A DNA stretch of 64,000 nucleotides from Luidia sarsii (lineage: Eukaryota > Echinodermata > Asteroidea > Paxillosida > Luidiidae): the NCBI GenBank assembly GCA_949987565.1, contig OX465118.1:2818538-2882537 (forward strand). Direction: 5' to 3'. A program made the position numbers and the translations under genes. Below the pieces are notes generated by a model. It had not been told where the DNA came from. It did no database searches and was given only the letters and a program-made list of their open reading frames with translations. Positions within the stretch are counted from its first letter, which is position 1. Every line of letters starts with the position of its first letter. This document shows, piece after piece, positions 11,712 through 26,700 of this stretch.

Positions 11712-14700
11712 GTAAGAAAACTCGCATGATTTATGTTTTCAGTTTATCTTAGTTCTATTAATTAGACTTGAGTTCCCTTTCATGATTTTTATTTGTTTTA
11801 TAAACGGGACGTGCATGTTTGCCTTGAGTGAGAACAATCGGATGTGATGGTGAAGTTGTGCTGAGTTGAAGTGGGCAATTGTTTTTAATTTAGTAACAGG
11901 GCCCATATTATAACTAGTGCCCTTCATACTGCAGGAGTAACCAGTTGATGTTCCGTGTGTTTGTATTGTGTCAGATAGATGATGCAGTGGCTATATAATA
12001 ATTAACATCATAAAACATACAACTAATGTCAGTAATGAAACACAGTTTGGATTACATGTATAACTTATAAGAATAGCATTTGGAAAGTTAAACTGAATGT
12101 GCTCCGCACGAAACTGACAAAATACTGGGTATGCTAACGCTAACGTAGAAAATATGTGAGTAAATACATACAATGTGTGTATACTGTATATCACTCGACA
12201 TGTTGATCCTGTAGAGGGGGCCTGACGTTTCGATCCTAGCAGCCTATAGGATCGACACGTCAGGCGGACTCGGGGCCTCTAACTTTTGAGATTTATGTAT
12301 TCATATTGCAGGTCATTTTAGGTGTAACCCATTTTAGTCAGTGAGCAGTTTGCAACAGTTTTTGTATTAACTACGGTGTAGCCTGTTAACAAGGATATAG
12401 CTTACTGTCATGCATACAGTGAGTGTACCAAACCAAGTCTGCGCTGACAGCTGACACAGTGCCCTAATCTTGAACAATGCGAGCCAAAGCAAAGGAATTA
12501 ACGTACCCAACTCTTGAAATTACTGGCTGGAGTTCGAGTTGGGTTAAGTACGTGTGATTCCAGGACTCGATGCGTCACGGATTTTGACAGCCCTTTGTAG
12601 ACAGCGCTGAACGTTTTTTTTGGAAGGCGATTTATTATAGAAGTCATGAATTTCCGATGTTTGGTTTGTGCGTTTGTTCAGCTGAAACGTTTAGACTTGA
12701 TAAATATCATGATATTGGACTTGGAGAACGCAGTGAGTTCATGATATTTTCACTTCATTTTTGAAGAATCGTCTAAAAGTAAAACTAAAAGCATGGCTGA
12801 TGCACACATAAAGATGACTATTAAAGGAATTGTTGTCGTGATTCAATCATTCATACCACTACCATGATTTCTAGTACTGTTTCCTTGAATGCTTGCTAAT
12901 TATGTGGGCAGCATTTGAAATTTAATCGTGTTCTCGCCGTGGCTTGCGTTGGATAGCTTCCAGGTTCGCCTAAATTTAAACTCTCTGACTTTGAGAAAGG
13001 TCCTGCTAGGATTGAAACGTCAGGCCCACTAAATTTTGAGATTTGCATTTTGGTAATTTTAGTCAGTACTCAGTAAGCAGTTTGCAACATTTTTGTATAT
13101 CATTTTAAATTTAAACTTGTGTATCTTCAATAAATTTAGGCACGATCGGATTAAAAAAAATAAATACTTTTTTAAATAAGGAGACTCGCCGCCAAACACG
13201 TACCCTTTGGCATGTCTAGTAAGGTGGAATAAATCAACCATTTTCACTGGGATTTCAGATGGTTGATGGAAGTCATGCATGTAACGAGTTCATGGGGTTC
13301 TTCAGCTGGCTCGTAACCAAAGTCCCGCGACCTTGGCGACCTTGACTGGTTCGTAGAAACGCTGTATAATTGCTCAAATAAATAGTTTATTCGACCAGGT
13401 GGAAATTTGAAGCGATGGGGAGGCAGTGCGAACATGACACTAATAATATCAGCTCGTGAATAATATCAGATCTAGTCTACATAAATGATCGATGTTCGCG
13501 ATTATTGAAATTGTGAAAGCTGATGTTTACAAGAGCCCCCTTTTTTTCTGCACACCGCTCAGCCAAAAGTTAACCGTCTGGGATACGAGCCTTGGACACG
13601 TATACCAATTATCAGCACACGAAGCCACATGCCGCACTTGTCTGGTAAACATTCAAAACTTGCCGAGTTTCAGGGCCATGCGATGTGGCAAGCGGTGACC
13701 TTCAAAATCTCTACATTTATTATGGTCGCCGCGTGAGGCAAGATTTCGATTCACCACAGTTGGGAAAGGCTCCACGGTATAGTCTTGTTGGGAAAAAATA
13801 TCTAGAATGTATTAACGATCTGTGAAATGTTATATCAAGAATAGAATAATGAAACATTGCCCTCGGAAACGAACTAAAGTAAAGGTTCAAGAACTGCTAC
13901 ATTTGACCTACTTTCCGCCGAGATCAAGTATTATTAGGCCTATACTAGTAGCACTAGAAAAATATTCGAATGGTACAGTGGAAACTTGGGGAAAATAGTT
14001 AAATGCTTAAATGATGGAGGGGACAATTATCAAGGATCAAAACCTTGCAATTTAAACAAAGTCATGTATCACTACTCAATCTGTTTATTGACTCTTGGTC
14101 GACCACGCATGTTACTTTTAGTGCACTTTGTCATACCACGAATACTACCGACCATACTTAGCGACCTAGAGTGGACAGGTTCTGCAGTCAGCGTTGTCTG
14201 GCGATAGACATCCGCACAGTATTCCACACCTTACATACAATAACATTGATTGAACTTAGTTCAAGATGGATTCAAAGCGAGCGCAAAGGCCATTAAGAAT
14301 ATCCATAAATCTCCGCCTGGAAGGCCTCATCTGCTGTGGGGAGCAGATGTTGTTACGACCACCGGTCACACAGCTGTCGTCTGACCTGACCCAAAAGTCA
14401 CACAAATGTCGCTAGGCAGTGGGTTCATTCCTAGTGTGCGGTCTACATGCACAATACATGTATACAGCATTTAGAAATTTACCAAGACTGGGAAAACAAC
14501 TTCATCTGTTTATTATATTTATAACCCATAACATGAGCTTTTAATTATCTGGCAAAATTATGTTGTTTCATGGTTTTTTATGGAACAGTAACCTTTGACA
14601 TGCTGAAGTTCAACAGATGTCTTTCTGATTCCAGATATATTAAAAGGCTCATAATGTTCTCAAAGAATGTAATTGCCCAAGTTGATGACATGCATAAATT

Positions 14701-17700
14701 GCAGGAATGCAGGAATACAATCAGATCAGGGGTGGATTTCACGAAGCCTTACAATGCATCGTAACTCAACTTACGATGGGTTACCCATCGTAAGTTGTGA
14801 TACGTCGTATGGTTTCTGTGCATCGCTCATTGACTTTCGATTAATCATAAGTAACGATGGGTTTGATGAAATCGACTGCAGGTCACTCTTGCTTATAAGA
14901 TTGAAAATGTTGCTTTTTTATGTTTGTTCTTTCTCTAGTCAGTAAATCTCACTGGTTTGCATCATTTTGTACATGGATTACTTTAAGGTTGAATTCTCTG
15001 CTGTATATCCATATATTATTTCATATTGTGTGGTCTGTGGTCTATGGTCGGGAGGTCTTTACATTGAACAAGGAAATGGTTTCTGACACTCGTTAGTTAG
15101 CATTTGATCCAAAACATTAATGTAAATGTATGATTGCAACCTTGGGAGAAATTATACAAACATGTCGCAAATTGCTTTCTAACTAGAACATCCTGCCATG
15201 TACAAATCATGAAAAGTTAAAATAAAGGGATTGAAGTTTCAATCCTAGAAGGACATATCTCAAAGAGAAAATAATTGTTTAGTTTGGAAGAATATAAAAA
15301 CCAGGATCTCTATCTTTTTATGATTTCAAAAAATATTCAGTTTACTTGTGAATGCTTAAATCTTTCTACATTAAGTTTAACCAATGATTCTTTCTTCCAG
15401 TAAATTGCACAGTGCCATATACAATTCAACTGATAACAGTGAAATACTGATGTTACTCAATTTGCAATTTTGGTGAAATGCTTCTGACTGGCGCCCCAAC
15501 CCAGGCAAAGACTAGAACTTTGGGAAATTTGGGAAGGCCACCCGGCACCCACTATCTAAATTAAGAGTAGGATAGCTCAGATCTCCTCCATGCTCTGATG
15601 GTACGATTAGAGCACTGGTAGTGGTAACGCAACACAAGAGGTCTCGGGTTGAAGTCCCGGTCCAGTCAAAGTTTTCTTAGCCATTCTTATTTTTTTTTTA
15701 TTTTTTTTTTCAATTTTCTGTATGATCTAGACTACTGTACATGAAAAAAACCTAGTTACTCCAGTAAGAGTTGTTGTCGGTGTAACATCTGCATGCTGTT
15801 GTACTCATCTGAAGATGTTAATTGTAATTTGTAAAGGAGTCATATGCCCATTCTTTACTCTTGAGTTTAGTTATGGATTTGAGATGGTTGTGGCGGATGA
15901 GTTACTTATTGAGTGTGCTGAGCAAAGTGAGTAGTTAGATTGAGACTTGAGAGTGACTGAGTGACTGCTTGTCCATTGATCCATTCCTTCATTTGTTCAC
16001 GTGTAAGTTCATTCATTCATTTATCCATTCATTTTTTCATTAATTAAAGATGCCTTCCTTGGAGACATTGCATTGACGGAGGAAGAATACAAAGACGAGA
16101 TCAACTACTACAAGCAAAAGCGGCAAGAACATAAACAGAACAAACAAGTTCGGAGGAAGAAAACCGGCCTTAGAGAAGACAGACATTTGGCCAAGGAGGA
16201 GAAACGACAAACTAAGGAAAGAAGGAAACAGGAAAGGCTTAAGAAAAAAGCTTTGAAAGCAGAGAAAAGACAAGAGCGCAGACATTCTAATCTGGAAAAG
16301 ATTGACATGATTGAAGGTGAGTGGAAAATGCACAGAATAGATCAGAATGATCATGACTTTGTGACATGTTGAATTTGAAATTTGAATTAGATTGGGTACT
16401 TAACACCCTAACCCTAATCCTCAATCCACAATCCTCCAGGGGGTAATTGTGGAGGATGGGGAGGTGGAGGATTGAGGCAGGTATGAACATTACATTTCCA
16501 GTTGGAGGATTGTGGAGGATTGAGGAAGGTCATAACATTTATACTGGAGGATTGTGGAGGATTGAGGAAGGTTGTACAATTTACGCTGGAGGATTGTGGA
16601 GGATTGAGGAAGGTTGTAAAATTTACACTGGAGGATTGTGGATGATTGATGAAGGTTGTTAGATTTACACTGGACTTTGACAAAGGCATGTACTGGACAT
16701 GTACCATGGAGATACCTACTTATAGCTCCATGTATGTACAGTACTGTCTTGCTAGTATGCACTTTGCTTTCACATGGTCAACTGTAATATAAACAACGGA
16801 TCCAATTACATGATGTGGAGGATTGAGGCTACATGCACAAACTCATATTTGAGGATTGTTGGAGGATTGAGGCAGTGAGGATCTTGCATAAACTCACATT
16901 GGAGGATTGTTGAGGATTGAGGCAGTGAGGATCTTGCATAAACTCACATTGGAGGATTGTTGAGGATGGAGGAATGGTTCCAGGCATGCAGCACTAGGGG
17001 GTTAGAGTGATCACTCCATTTTTTCAATGATATTTCTCTTGTTCTGCTCTCTGTTAAGGTTTAGTTTTTGTTATTGCTGGCAAATTTCCCCATGATTGAA
17101 ATTTGTTCTTTTCAATTTGCAACCTTGGTTCACTTCTCGGTGATGGAAATGTTATCACTTCAGGAAGTGAGGAAGTAACTGCTGCATGGCATGTATGCAA
17201 ATACAGTGGCATGTTACAAATCCATCACCTCTTGTTCCTGAAAATAGATCTGCAAGAAAAGAACCAAAGTCTTGAAAGAAGAAGCAAAACAGCAATTAAT
17301 CACCGATCAGAAATTGCAGGATTAATAGGTTTGTGGTCATGTGGTGACACCATGTAAATTCTCTTTTGTGAGTAAGTGTGGTTTTGAAAAGAACCGGAGA
17401 AACTTGACATTTCGATTCGGTTCGTCTTCAGGAGACTGCTGGATTCCAACTGGGAGTGGGGCTTATGCAGTGTAGAAAGGGATCCTGGTGAGGGGCATTA
17501 GCTCAGTGAAGGGTGAAGGCGGGAACAAGGGATGCTGCACTGGATCCAGCAGTCCCCTGAAGACGAACAGAGTACACTGTTCGAAACGTCAAGTTCCTCC
17601 GGTTCTTTTCAGAACCACACTTACTCACTAAAGAGAATTTACATGGTGTCACCGCAAACCTATTTATCCTGCTATTCTCACCATGCAAACCTTCAAATCT

Positions 17701-20700
17701 CATTTGATCAGAAATTGATTACACATTTATTTTATGGTGTTCTGCAATTAATTCATTTTGTTTGTGTGCTAAGCTATGACAAAATGCAGACCAGTCAAGT
17801 TGATCAACTTTAACACCGGCTGAGTGGACAGCTGCATTGTTGCTAACTGGATATCAAATGAAGAGATTTGATTTGAAATATTAGTGAGTACTGTTTCGCA
17901 GTCACATCCACACATGCCAACAAATTGCACCGCAAAAATCAGCAAGCCAATTGGGGTCTAAATGGTGCATGTTTCCTTCAGCCTGGCCCATGCAGGGAGA
18001 CATAAAATTTAATCAGCAAGGCACTTCCTGTCAGTCAGAGCGCGAGCGTTACATTGTGGTATTAAACAAAAAATGGTACGATTTCTTTGGAGCGTTCCCA
18101 CATGCACAGTGTGGCTAATTAATGTGATTATTTAGAAATGTCTGAATCGTGATTTAAATCCCACTAATATTATGTTTATTATGTCCACACATGCACACAG
18201 TGCTTAGCACACACACCAAAAAACACAATCCAAATAATCAAGTTTTGGGTTGAAAGTGTTGCTATTTATATTTGGTACAAAAATATGCTGTATAATTGCT
18301 GGTATCTAAAAAAAGTCACACTTCTAATGAATTAAAATGAATATTTTGTTTTAATTACACATTACGACATTATGCTTTTAAGGACTACAGGTTTTGGTGC
18401 ACAATCATATCTTTTTTGTGAGTGAGTGTGGCTCTGAAAGTGAAAAGAACCAGGTTTTTGTACACATGACGTTTCGGATGGTGTGCTCTGTCCGTCTTCA
18501 GGAGACAGACAAAGATTATTGTACATTGTGTCACCGCAAACCTGTACTCCTTATTAGTACCACCACCTTGCATAGCCTTAAAGGGGAATAAAACCCAGAG
18601 AAAAATGTTGGCTTACCGTATCTGATTGGGTGTTAAAAACAACGTGCAATTACCTATGTGCTACTCACCTACGAGTTTCATAAAGAGGGAAATCATGGAA
18701 TTCGGTGGTCGAATTCGCGTTCCCGCAAACTGCTATCTTTTCAAATGGCCTGCCAGTCACTGCAGGGGTATGACATCGCAATGGAAAACTCCCGCATGGG
18801 CCCGGACGGATGTACCCCTACTACATGTATATATAGTGTATACTGGGTGCAGTTATACCAAGGAGGTATTAGGCGAGCTCGCCTAATACCTCCTTGGTTA
18901 TAAATACACTCGCGAGCTGAACAACAGTGTACTGCCAGGCTTTTGGATGTCAAAATGCCAGCAGGAAAAAGCTGGGGAAATCTTTCCATGCAGTTCCCAA
19001 TAAGGACAATAGACCTGTTTGACATGTGATTCAAAATTCATGTCCATACATCATGTATGTATCACAAATCACAATCTTGTTCATCTCATGGACACCATAA
19101 TGTGCTCAAACTTTGTGCAGGCTGTTTGCCTGTTTATTATTTTGTTTTTATTTAGAATGACCTGAGTTGTCTGACTCCTTTGATTTAGGGTTAAACCACC
19201 TGTTTATCACACAATTAATCATCTTCAGTTTAAGGAAGTACATGTACAGGTACTTGTAATTGTAATTGTATGTAGTTGGGGAGCACAAGGTTAGCAATAG
19301 CATCTTTAGTTTGTATTTGTGATAAGCAGTCTTGGCATTGCCATCATTGTACACTATATCAGGTGCACACACATTTCACTCACAACTCTTCACCATTTAC
19401 ATGTGTAACTCCAATTTTAAAAATCAATGGTTGGAAATAGTTGAAAAATTATTGAAAGCGATTTTTCTTTCCACTTAAAACAGGTAGCCCTCATACCTTA
19501 TTATGATACTGAACATGTACATGTAAAATTATGTTGCTTTAAGGTGTGTTTCATTTTAAGTTCATAAATATTAATGCCTTTTAAAGTGAAGCATACAAAT
19601 GTTGGATTATTTTCTTGTTTGCTTTTCATGCACAATTTGACACACTCGGCTGAGGTTTATGTGTGTTGAAGTGTTCGGTGGCTGACTTATCAGTTATCAG
19701 CAACCTAAATTTAGAAGAGAACGACTCAAATTCTGGGTGTTGCTAATCCTTGTTCAGGATGTAGCACTCACTCTTTGGAAGTGAATTTTTTTGATAAACT
19801 CCTTGTAAGAGCACAGAATGTCATTGCTGGTGTCCTTGTACTTTTCTCACGATATTATGCACTTACCAGCCAATTACTTAGGAGAAGGAAGTGACTTTGA
19901 AGGGAATTGATTTATTAAATTTACAATGGCCACCGACTTGGTTAGTGCAGTCTTGGGCCTACTGTACACCACAGCCCTGCATGTTCAAGGCAATAATGCT
20001 TGAAGTAAGTTATGTGCCTACCTAGTGCCAAGTATTTAAAGGTGACTATCCTGTGATAAGGGCACCCTTAAATCTTATCGGAAGTTCGTGTCAATCATCT
20101 GGAGACTTGCTCTATTCAATTGAAGACCATTTTGTGCATGTATACCTGCAGTGCTGGTGTGTCCTATGCTCATCATTTACAGTATTGAGTAACATTAGAA
20201 AAAGTAACACCACTGAAAGCAGTATGGAACTTGGAATTAAGCTACATGCGATCTTACAGTCACTTCCTTATACTTATACTAGGCCTAGATTTCATGAGCA
20301 AAAGTGAGAGATTTAATTTGTGCACTAAGACTAAGAGAGTTCTTGCTTTTGTGATGGTATTCTACAAAAAAAACCTTTTGACTTATACATAATTATCAAA
20401 GTAATAGGCCTATGTGAGAAATGCTATCCTTAGTATACATTTGCTGTTTCCAATGGTCAGGATTGAAGTAATTTTGTCATCTTGTTTTACCCTAATGTTC
20501 CTTCCAACCTTTGACCTGTGCATGTAAACCTGTGGTGAGATTTAGCCTCATGATGGCAGGATATTTCCATTACAAAAAATGATACATTTACATGTATAGT
20601 AGTTATGCTCTTGTCTTCTGCATTAGGTCATTCAAAATTGCTTTTCTAATCCCTTGATGCATTTCCTTGCATTTTTAAGACTTGAATGGTATCTTGAATT

Positions 20701-23700
20701 AGTTGTAACTTGCACTGTGCAACTGACCGCAGTATTGCAGACCTGTTCATTTAGTTGTGTGTGTTAGTCTCATTGCTGCTGATATAGTCGAACTGCCAAC
20801 CATTTGACCTGCATGTGCTTGTCTTGAATGTATCTCATATTTCTGACAGATTATTGACACATTCCAATATGATCCATGGCCTGTCAGTTAGATTCTTAAA
20901 GGAATTACATGTACAGTCAACTTTGAATTACCATAACTGAACTTATTCACAATTTAAGAAAGAAAAAGAATCAAATCAAATAATAAAATTTGGCATTGGG
21001 TTTTAGCCTAGCTCAACAATTTAGTTTCAAAATTATTTACTGAACAATGATAAAAAAATCACATTATTGGACTAGACATTTAAATTTTACTATATATTAC
21101 GGCTACTTGCTGATGTTTGCATGAATATGTGTTTACTATAAAAAGGATAAATGTATCATGTACAATCTAATGTGCTCTTTTTCAGTTTGCTGAAAATATT
21201 CCATACAATGCCCTTAGCCTGAAGTTATTTCGATCAATGTCGACCTCAAGGGAATTTCAGCCAATGAAGACTTTTCCCTCTGCAATGTGCCAATCATAAC
21301 ATTTCATGATGCATGTAGAATGAAACCTGAATACAGTTGTTGCCCGCGTAGTCTCCACAATGGACAGCTACCTGTGGGTTTTCCTGTTATTACCCAATTC
21401 CTAGTGGCATCACAAATTGGTCATAATAACTCCATGTAGACACACTGTAGACCCTTGTCTACAATCTACATTAAAGACAAGCTACATGTATGTGGTACGT
21501 GCTGAGTACATCAAGTTGAAATAAGTAAGAAAACATGTTGTTCACAGACATACAGACAGGAATGTTGAGTTAATATCATGTTATTAAGAAAAAAACGAAT
21601 TTTTAAAATAACATATTAAATAATCACATTGGGCCTAGTAACCCGTATCCTGCATTTACCTAGTGACAAAACCGCCTTATGCCCCCAATCCTGCAAATTC
21701 CTACAATGCATCAACTCTCAAATACCCCAAATCCTACAATTTCCTGTAGTAGGAAACTAGGATTCTGTAGGATTTGGGGAGGTTAGGTTATTAATAAGAA
21801 ACAAAAATGCATTTGTGTGAAGTTGTCAATACAGTTGTGATAGAATTTCTTGTTGACATGTTTGTTTCAACATTGTCAGTGCTGTATGTGTAGTGTCTAC
21901 GTAATTATTTCTTTACCAGACATGTTTAAAGTCAGTCTAAATTGTCCACTTAAAGGTCAACTAGTAAACGCATGATAATAGGGGTCATGACATACGTAAG
22001 CAGACAGGGAGTTTCTGCCTTAGGCGCAGGGGAGGGGGATGAACTGAGATATCTAACACGTACCATGCTTTTATAATTAATGAAGCACATGTCCGTATGC
22101 ATATTGGCCTCAAGGTTGTATGCAGTCGTGTCTCTAAAGGGCCGTTCTCACTGTTCAATTACCGTAAATCGCGATTTGAATCGCGATTCAAATTGTGTGT
22201 GTGGACACAATAAATGCGATTATTTAATGGGATTTGAATCACAATTCGGACTCCACTTTTAGTGAGACTTTTCCAAATGATCACATTTTTTGGTGACACG
22301 ATGCGTGTGGGAATGCTCCGCTGAATCGCACTGGTTTTGTTTAATCCCACAATGCACTGCTCGTGCTCTGACTGGCAGGTAGTGCCTTGCTTGTTTGTCT
22401 CCCTGTGTGGGTCAAGGACACACCCACCATTTTGACAACAACTGCTGATCACAATCGGCTCTCGATTGTTTGCAGTGCTTTTTTGGCCTGTGTGAACTTG
22501 AACCCCAAAAACCATTCAGACTGCGTTTTAAATTCACATTTTTTTTTAAATTCACAGATTTAATCACAGATTAAATGTATAGTGACTAAAAAAGATCTGA
22601 ACCTACTGTGCCTGTTGCTCTGTGCTTACCAAGTTGCTCACTCATTGGGTACGTTCAGACAGCGTTTTTAAATTCGCTAAAACTACCATTATAACCCAAT
22701 CGGTTTTAATTAAAGTGTGGCTGAATACTCCGACACTGTTTTAACTTTAAAACCGATCCGGTTTAACTCACCAGAGTCGCCGCTAAAACGCAAATTTAAC
22801 ATTGCTCGAGAAGAGGGTTTAGCGCTAAAACCAATCCGGTTTAGCCGCTAAAACGCTTTTAGGACAGAATTCAACATTTTAGGTTTTAGGTAGCGATGTT
22901 GATCCACCTGGCTGCACCGCTTGCATAACAGGTGATAATGCGCGATGTGTGTGTGTGTGATGTGTGTGTGAAGCGTGCACTTTATGCATCTATAGGTGGA
23001 AGTACTCACTTGATGAGGGGAACAGTGTGTGACCTTTTTTTTAAAACTGAAAATAAAACCGAACTGGTTTTAACTGCTTGCTGTAGTATGCTGTACGAAT
23101 GCAGAGTTTTAATTTTACAACTTGCCCCCTGTGGTTAGAAGGCGTTTTAACTCGTTTGGTTTTAATTAAACTAACATGCTGTCTGAAAGTATCCATTTAC
23201 AACTTTCATTGGTTTTATCTGAAGCCTCTCAAAACCTGTCATGGATTGGTCATTCCAACTGTTCAAATAGTCATTCAAAAATAGGTTGTTGTTTTTCGTT
23301 GTGTCCACACACCAGAAATTGTCTCGCCAAGAATTCCCAATGGGATTGTGGTTGGCAATTGTGGTCAAATTGTGCATGTTTCTTGAGGGATGCCCATGCT
23401 GGGAGATATATACCAAGCATGGCACTTCCTGTCTGTCAGAGTGTGAGTGGTGTATGGGGGATTAACAAAACAAGATTCTCTTTCCATTAAGTCTTCACAC
23501 TTTTTCACATTTTTTTAAAAGTCACACTCATAATAGTGGAGTCTGAATCACAATTCAATCCCACTAACAATCACGCACCAAACAAGTGCAGTTTGATCAT
23601 AGATATACTGTAACAACTAACATGATTCAATGTTTGCGTCAAGGAGAATGTAATTCAAAGAGGTTTCCCTTAAAGTGGAGTTTGAATTGCAATTCAAATC

Positions 23701-26700
23701 ACGACCCCAAAACTCACATTTTAGGGGGACAGAGGGAACAGCCTTAAAATCAGGAATGTATCCCTGGAAGACTTTTCTGACCATGGTGGGCTGCTTTGCA
23801 TACATGTACATCAGAAAAACAGGGCTGGATGCCTGGACTTACTACAAAAACATAACCATCCACTAAAAGTGTTTAATACATTGCCCAAACAGAAAGCAGA
23901 GCTCCTCTGTTGGCTGAAATGATTAGCAAATTCCTATACAGTTGGCCTGTTACTAGTGTTAGCATAGTATAGTGGTTAGCAACCATAGACATTTAACTTT
24001 CTGTTTTTACTGCCACATGAACTTGATACAGAGCCAAAATCAATTGACAATTGATAGTACACATTTTTTAAAGGAAAAAGTTATACTTGTTTTTTGCATG
24101 AACATTACTGATTGCTCTCTGCAAGAGTTTTGTGTACATTGTGCTTACACACCCTCTGTCTTGGCATGGTCTTGGTAAACCTGACTTCTTGGTATTCAAG
24201 GATGTGGGGTTGTATTGAGAAAACAACTTGTAAGTTGTAGTACTAGTAGCTTCTGAGCGACAACCTGTGGTTCCTGTCAATCACCCAGACTTGTTGTTGT
24301 GTACCTTATTGTGGTTTCCTTGTAAGACCACAGATACCTGAATTTTTTCCATCTTATTGCTGATAGAAGGCCACACAAAACAGAGACCATGTGTTAACAC
24401 AGAGCTATTGTAATTGCCATGGCTACATCTTGTTATCAGGAACCCACAAGTAAGCCTGGTCTAAAGCTGTGTTCGCACTGGACTTAATAATTTTGTCAGA
24501 CTACCCTTGCTGATCAGGAGAATGTAACGTCATTCAATTCAATTCAGGGAAATAAGTGATAGTGTTGGAAGTTACACCGGAATGGTTGGATCCTGGAATC
24601 ATTGCTTCAGTTCAGTATTGTGTGACAAGATTTGTGCAGGCTCATTCCTGAGGCAGACAGGCGGTGCACTTGTAGAGACAGGAAATTCTGTCACCTGCTT
24701 TAATATTAGATAACTACAACTACATTAGATAACTGTACATCATGGTGCCATCAACACATTTACTAATTTAACTTGTGTCCTGAACAAACAGCTCAAGGCT
24801 AGGCAGGTGGGGTAAACATTATAAATCTAACACCTGGGGCAATCATTGCTTGCAGTAAATTTGCATCAGTCCAGCTGTAAACTAGGTTCAATATTCCCTT
24901 AATTTGATAGATTTGTTTATTTAATTTGATAGATTGTGCTTACATGAACACTGGCAATTTCCACTCTTTTGGTGGTTTGTGTATTGTATGCAGCATTGCA
25001 TTTATTGGAGTCATAATTCTTTCTGAATTGAAGGAATTAGCTTGGGTTGACAGTATTTTGTACATTTTGAAGCCATGACAATTTACATGTGCTGAGTGTA
25101 CATGCAGTACAGTGAGACCTCAGCATTTCAAAGATCCCACATTTCTTGAGAGCCCGACCTTTGCCCCCTGGGTCATCACTCCCTGGAGTCCTCGGGATAA
25201 AGCTTGTTAGTTCGAAGGTCTTGGCAAAGGTTCTATATGTAATTGTAGACAATCAATGGGGGTAATTATCCCATGAGATTTTAAGTTTTAAAAGGTCATA
25301 AATATTTTTTTATGAAACATGTTCATGTGCTATGCATGGGATGCTCAAGACTTGCTCTATTGGTTTGAGGTGTCTTAGAATAGATTAGAAATGGCATTTA
25401 CACTCAAACACCTATATTGACCTCAATCGTACAATATAATTCATTTCATAGTCTAGGATAGATTTGTGGAAGTCTAATAATTGCCTGTTCAGTGTTCACT
25501 AGGGTCGGTTTCTTGTACCTTTCATAAATCTCTGACATTTCGATACATGATCTTGGCCGTCTGGGCTAGGGCTGTACATAGTCTTCTCTTGGGCTGTAAA
25601 TCTTAACTTTAATGTAAACTGTTTGGCTTGGAGCACCTCATCTAGAATTATAGAAGTTTTCATCCTGACTTTGAGAGTTGAGTTGGAAAGACATAATTCA
25701 CATTCACAGGTGTTGAAATTAATTGAATGGTGTACATAGGCAGCATGTTGAAATGCAGTCATTTCAAATAGTAGCCTTTTGATCCTGTTAAATTGTTTAT
25801 TTCTTTAAAGCAAGACTAATACGTGTAGCTCAGTTAACATTTGGAACTCATATCCCATTATGAGATTTATTATCTATTTCTGTAATTGGTCTTTTTGGCA
25901 TATTTGTAATTTTCTTATGCAATAGTTATTTTTCCATGTTTATATTTTATATTTGTTCTGTTTTCTGTCATCCAATTAGTGTGGAGAGCCCCCTGACACT
26001 GACAGAAACTAGTTTCTTTTGGGAAATCCTGCGGGAGTTAATTGTATGTTGTTTCTGTTATTGTTGCTGTTGTTGTTTGTTGGGGTGTTTGTTTGGTTTA
26101 TTTTTTATTTTTTTATTATTGATTTATTTCTGTTTTCAACTTTATTCTTACTTGAGTATGCTGTGATGTGAATGCTGTACATGTATCCCGAAAATGAAAT
26201 AAATATAAATATATGTACATGAACATTTCTGAGTACATTCAATCACCTACATACACTGTAATTTATTAAGTTAGTCTTTATGTTAGTAGCTAACCCAATA
26301 ATTACATGTACCTTTAACTTTAAACCTTGCACACCTTCCCATTACATGCTGAGGGCACACCACAACATGCTGGGAAAACTGTTGATTTGATCCTTAATGA
26401 CAGATGGGACAAGGTGAAAAGGACACAGGAAACGCTCCCAGCATGCACCTTGGTGCAAGGAACCAAGGCCACAATGTCAGAATGGACTTACACAATAATA
26501 TTTAACTTTTTTTCAGCTGGGAGCAATTTTCCGATTGAAGGGAATGTTCAATCTTGAAGCATAAAGAAGTACATTAGGAGTGAGGGCATGTGTTTAATGG
26601 CTGGGCTTCACCAGGTGCATGTGGCATATTGAGGAATCAAATATAGATGTGTAAGTTGCTGCAACAACCCTCTTGATGGCTAATCCAATCAGGTGCTTCA

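Noticed and set aside
16384..16410. Telomere-like AACACCCTAACCCTAATCC
   Set aside because: Too short and not tandem; a chance resemblance within intron 2.
16414..16762. Proline/serine-rich repeat ORFs on the minus strand
   Set aside because: Translation of the GGAGGATTG tandem repeat, not a gene.
25936..26166. Cys/Phe-rich ORF resembling a membrane protein
   Set aside because: It arises from a T-rich and TTGTTG low-complexity stretch; no conserved pattern.
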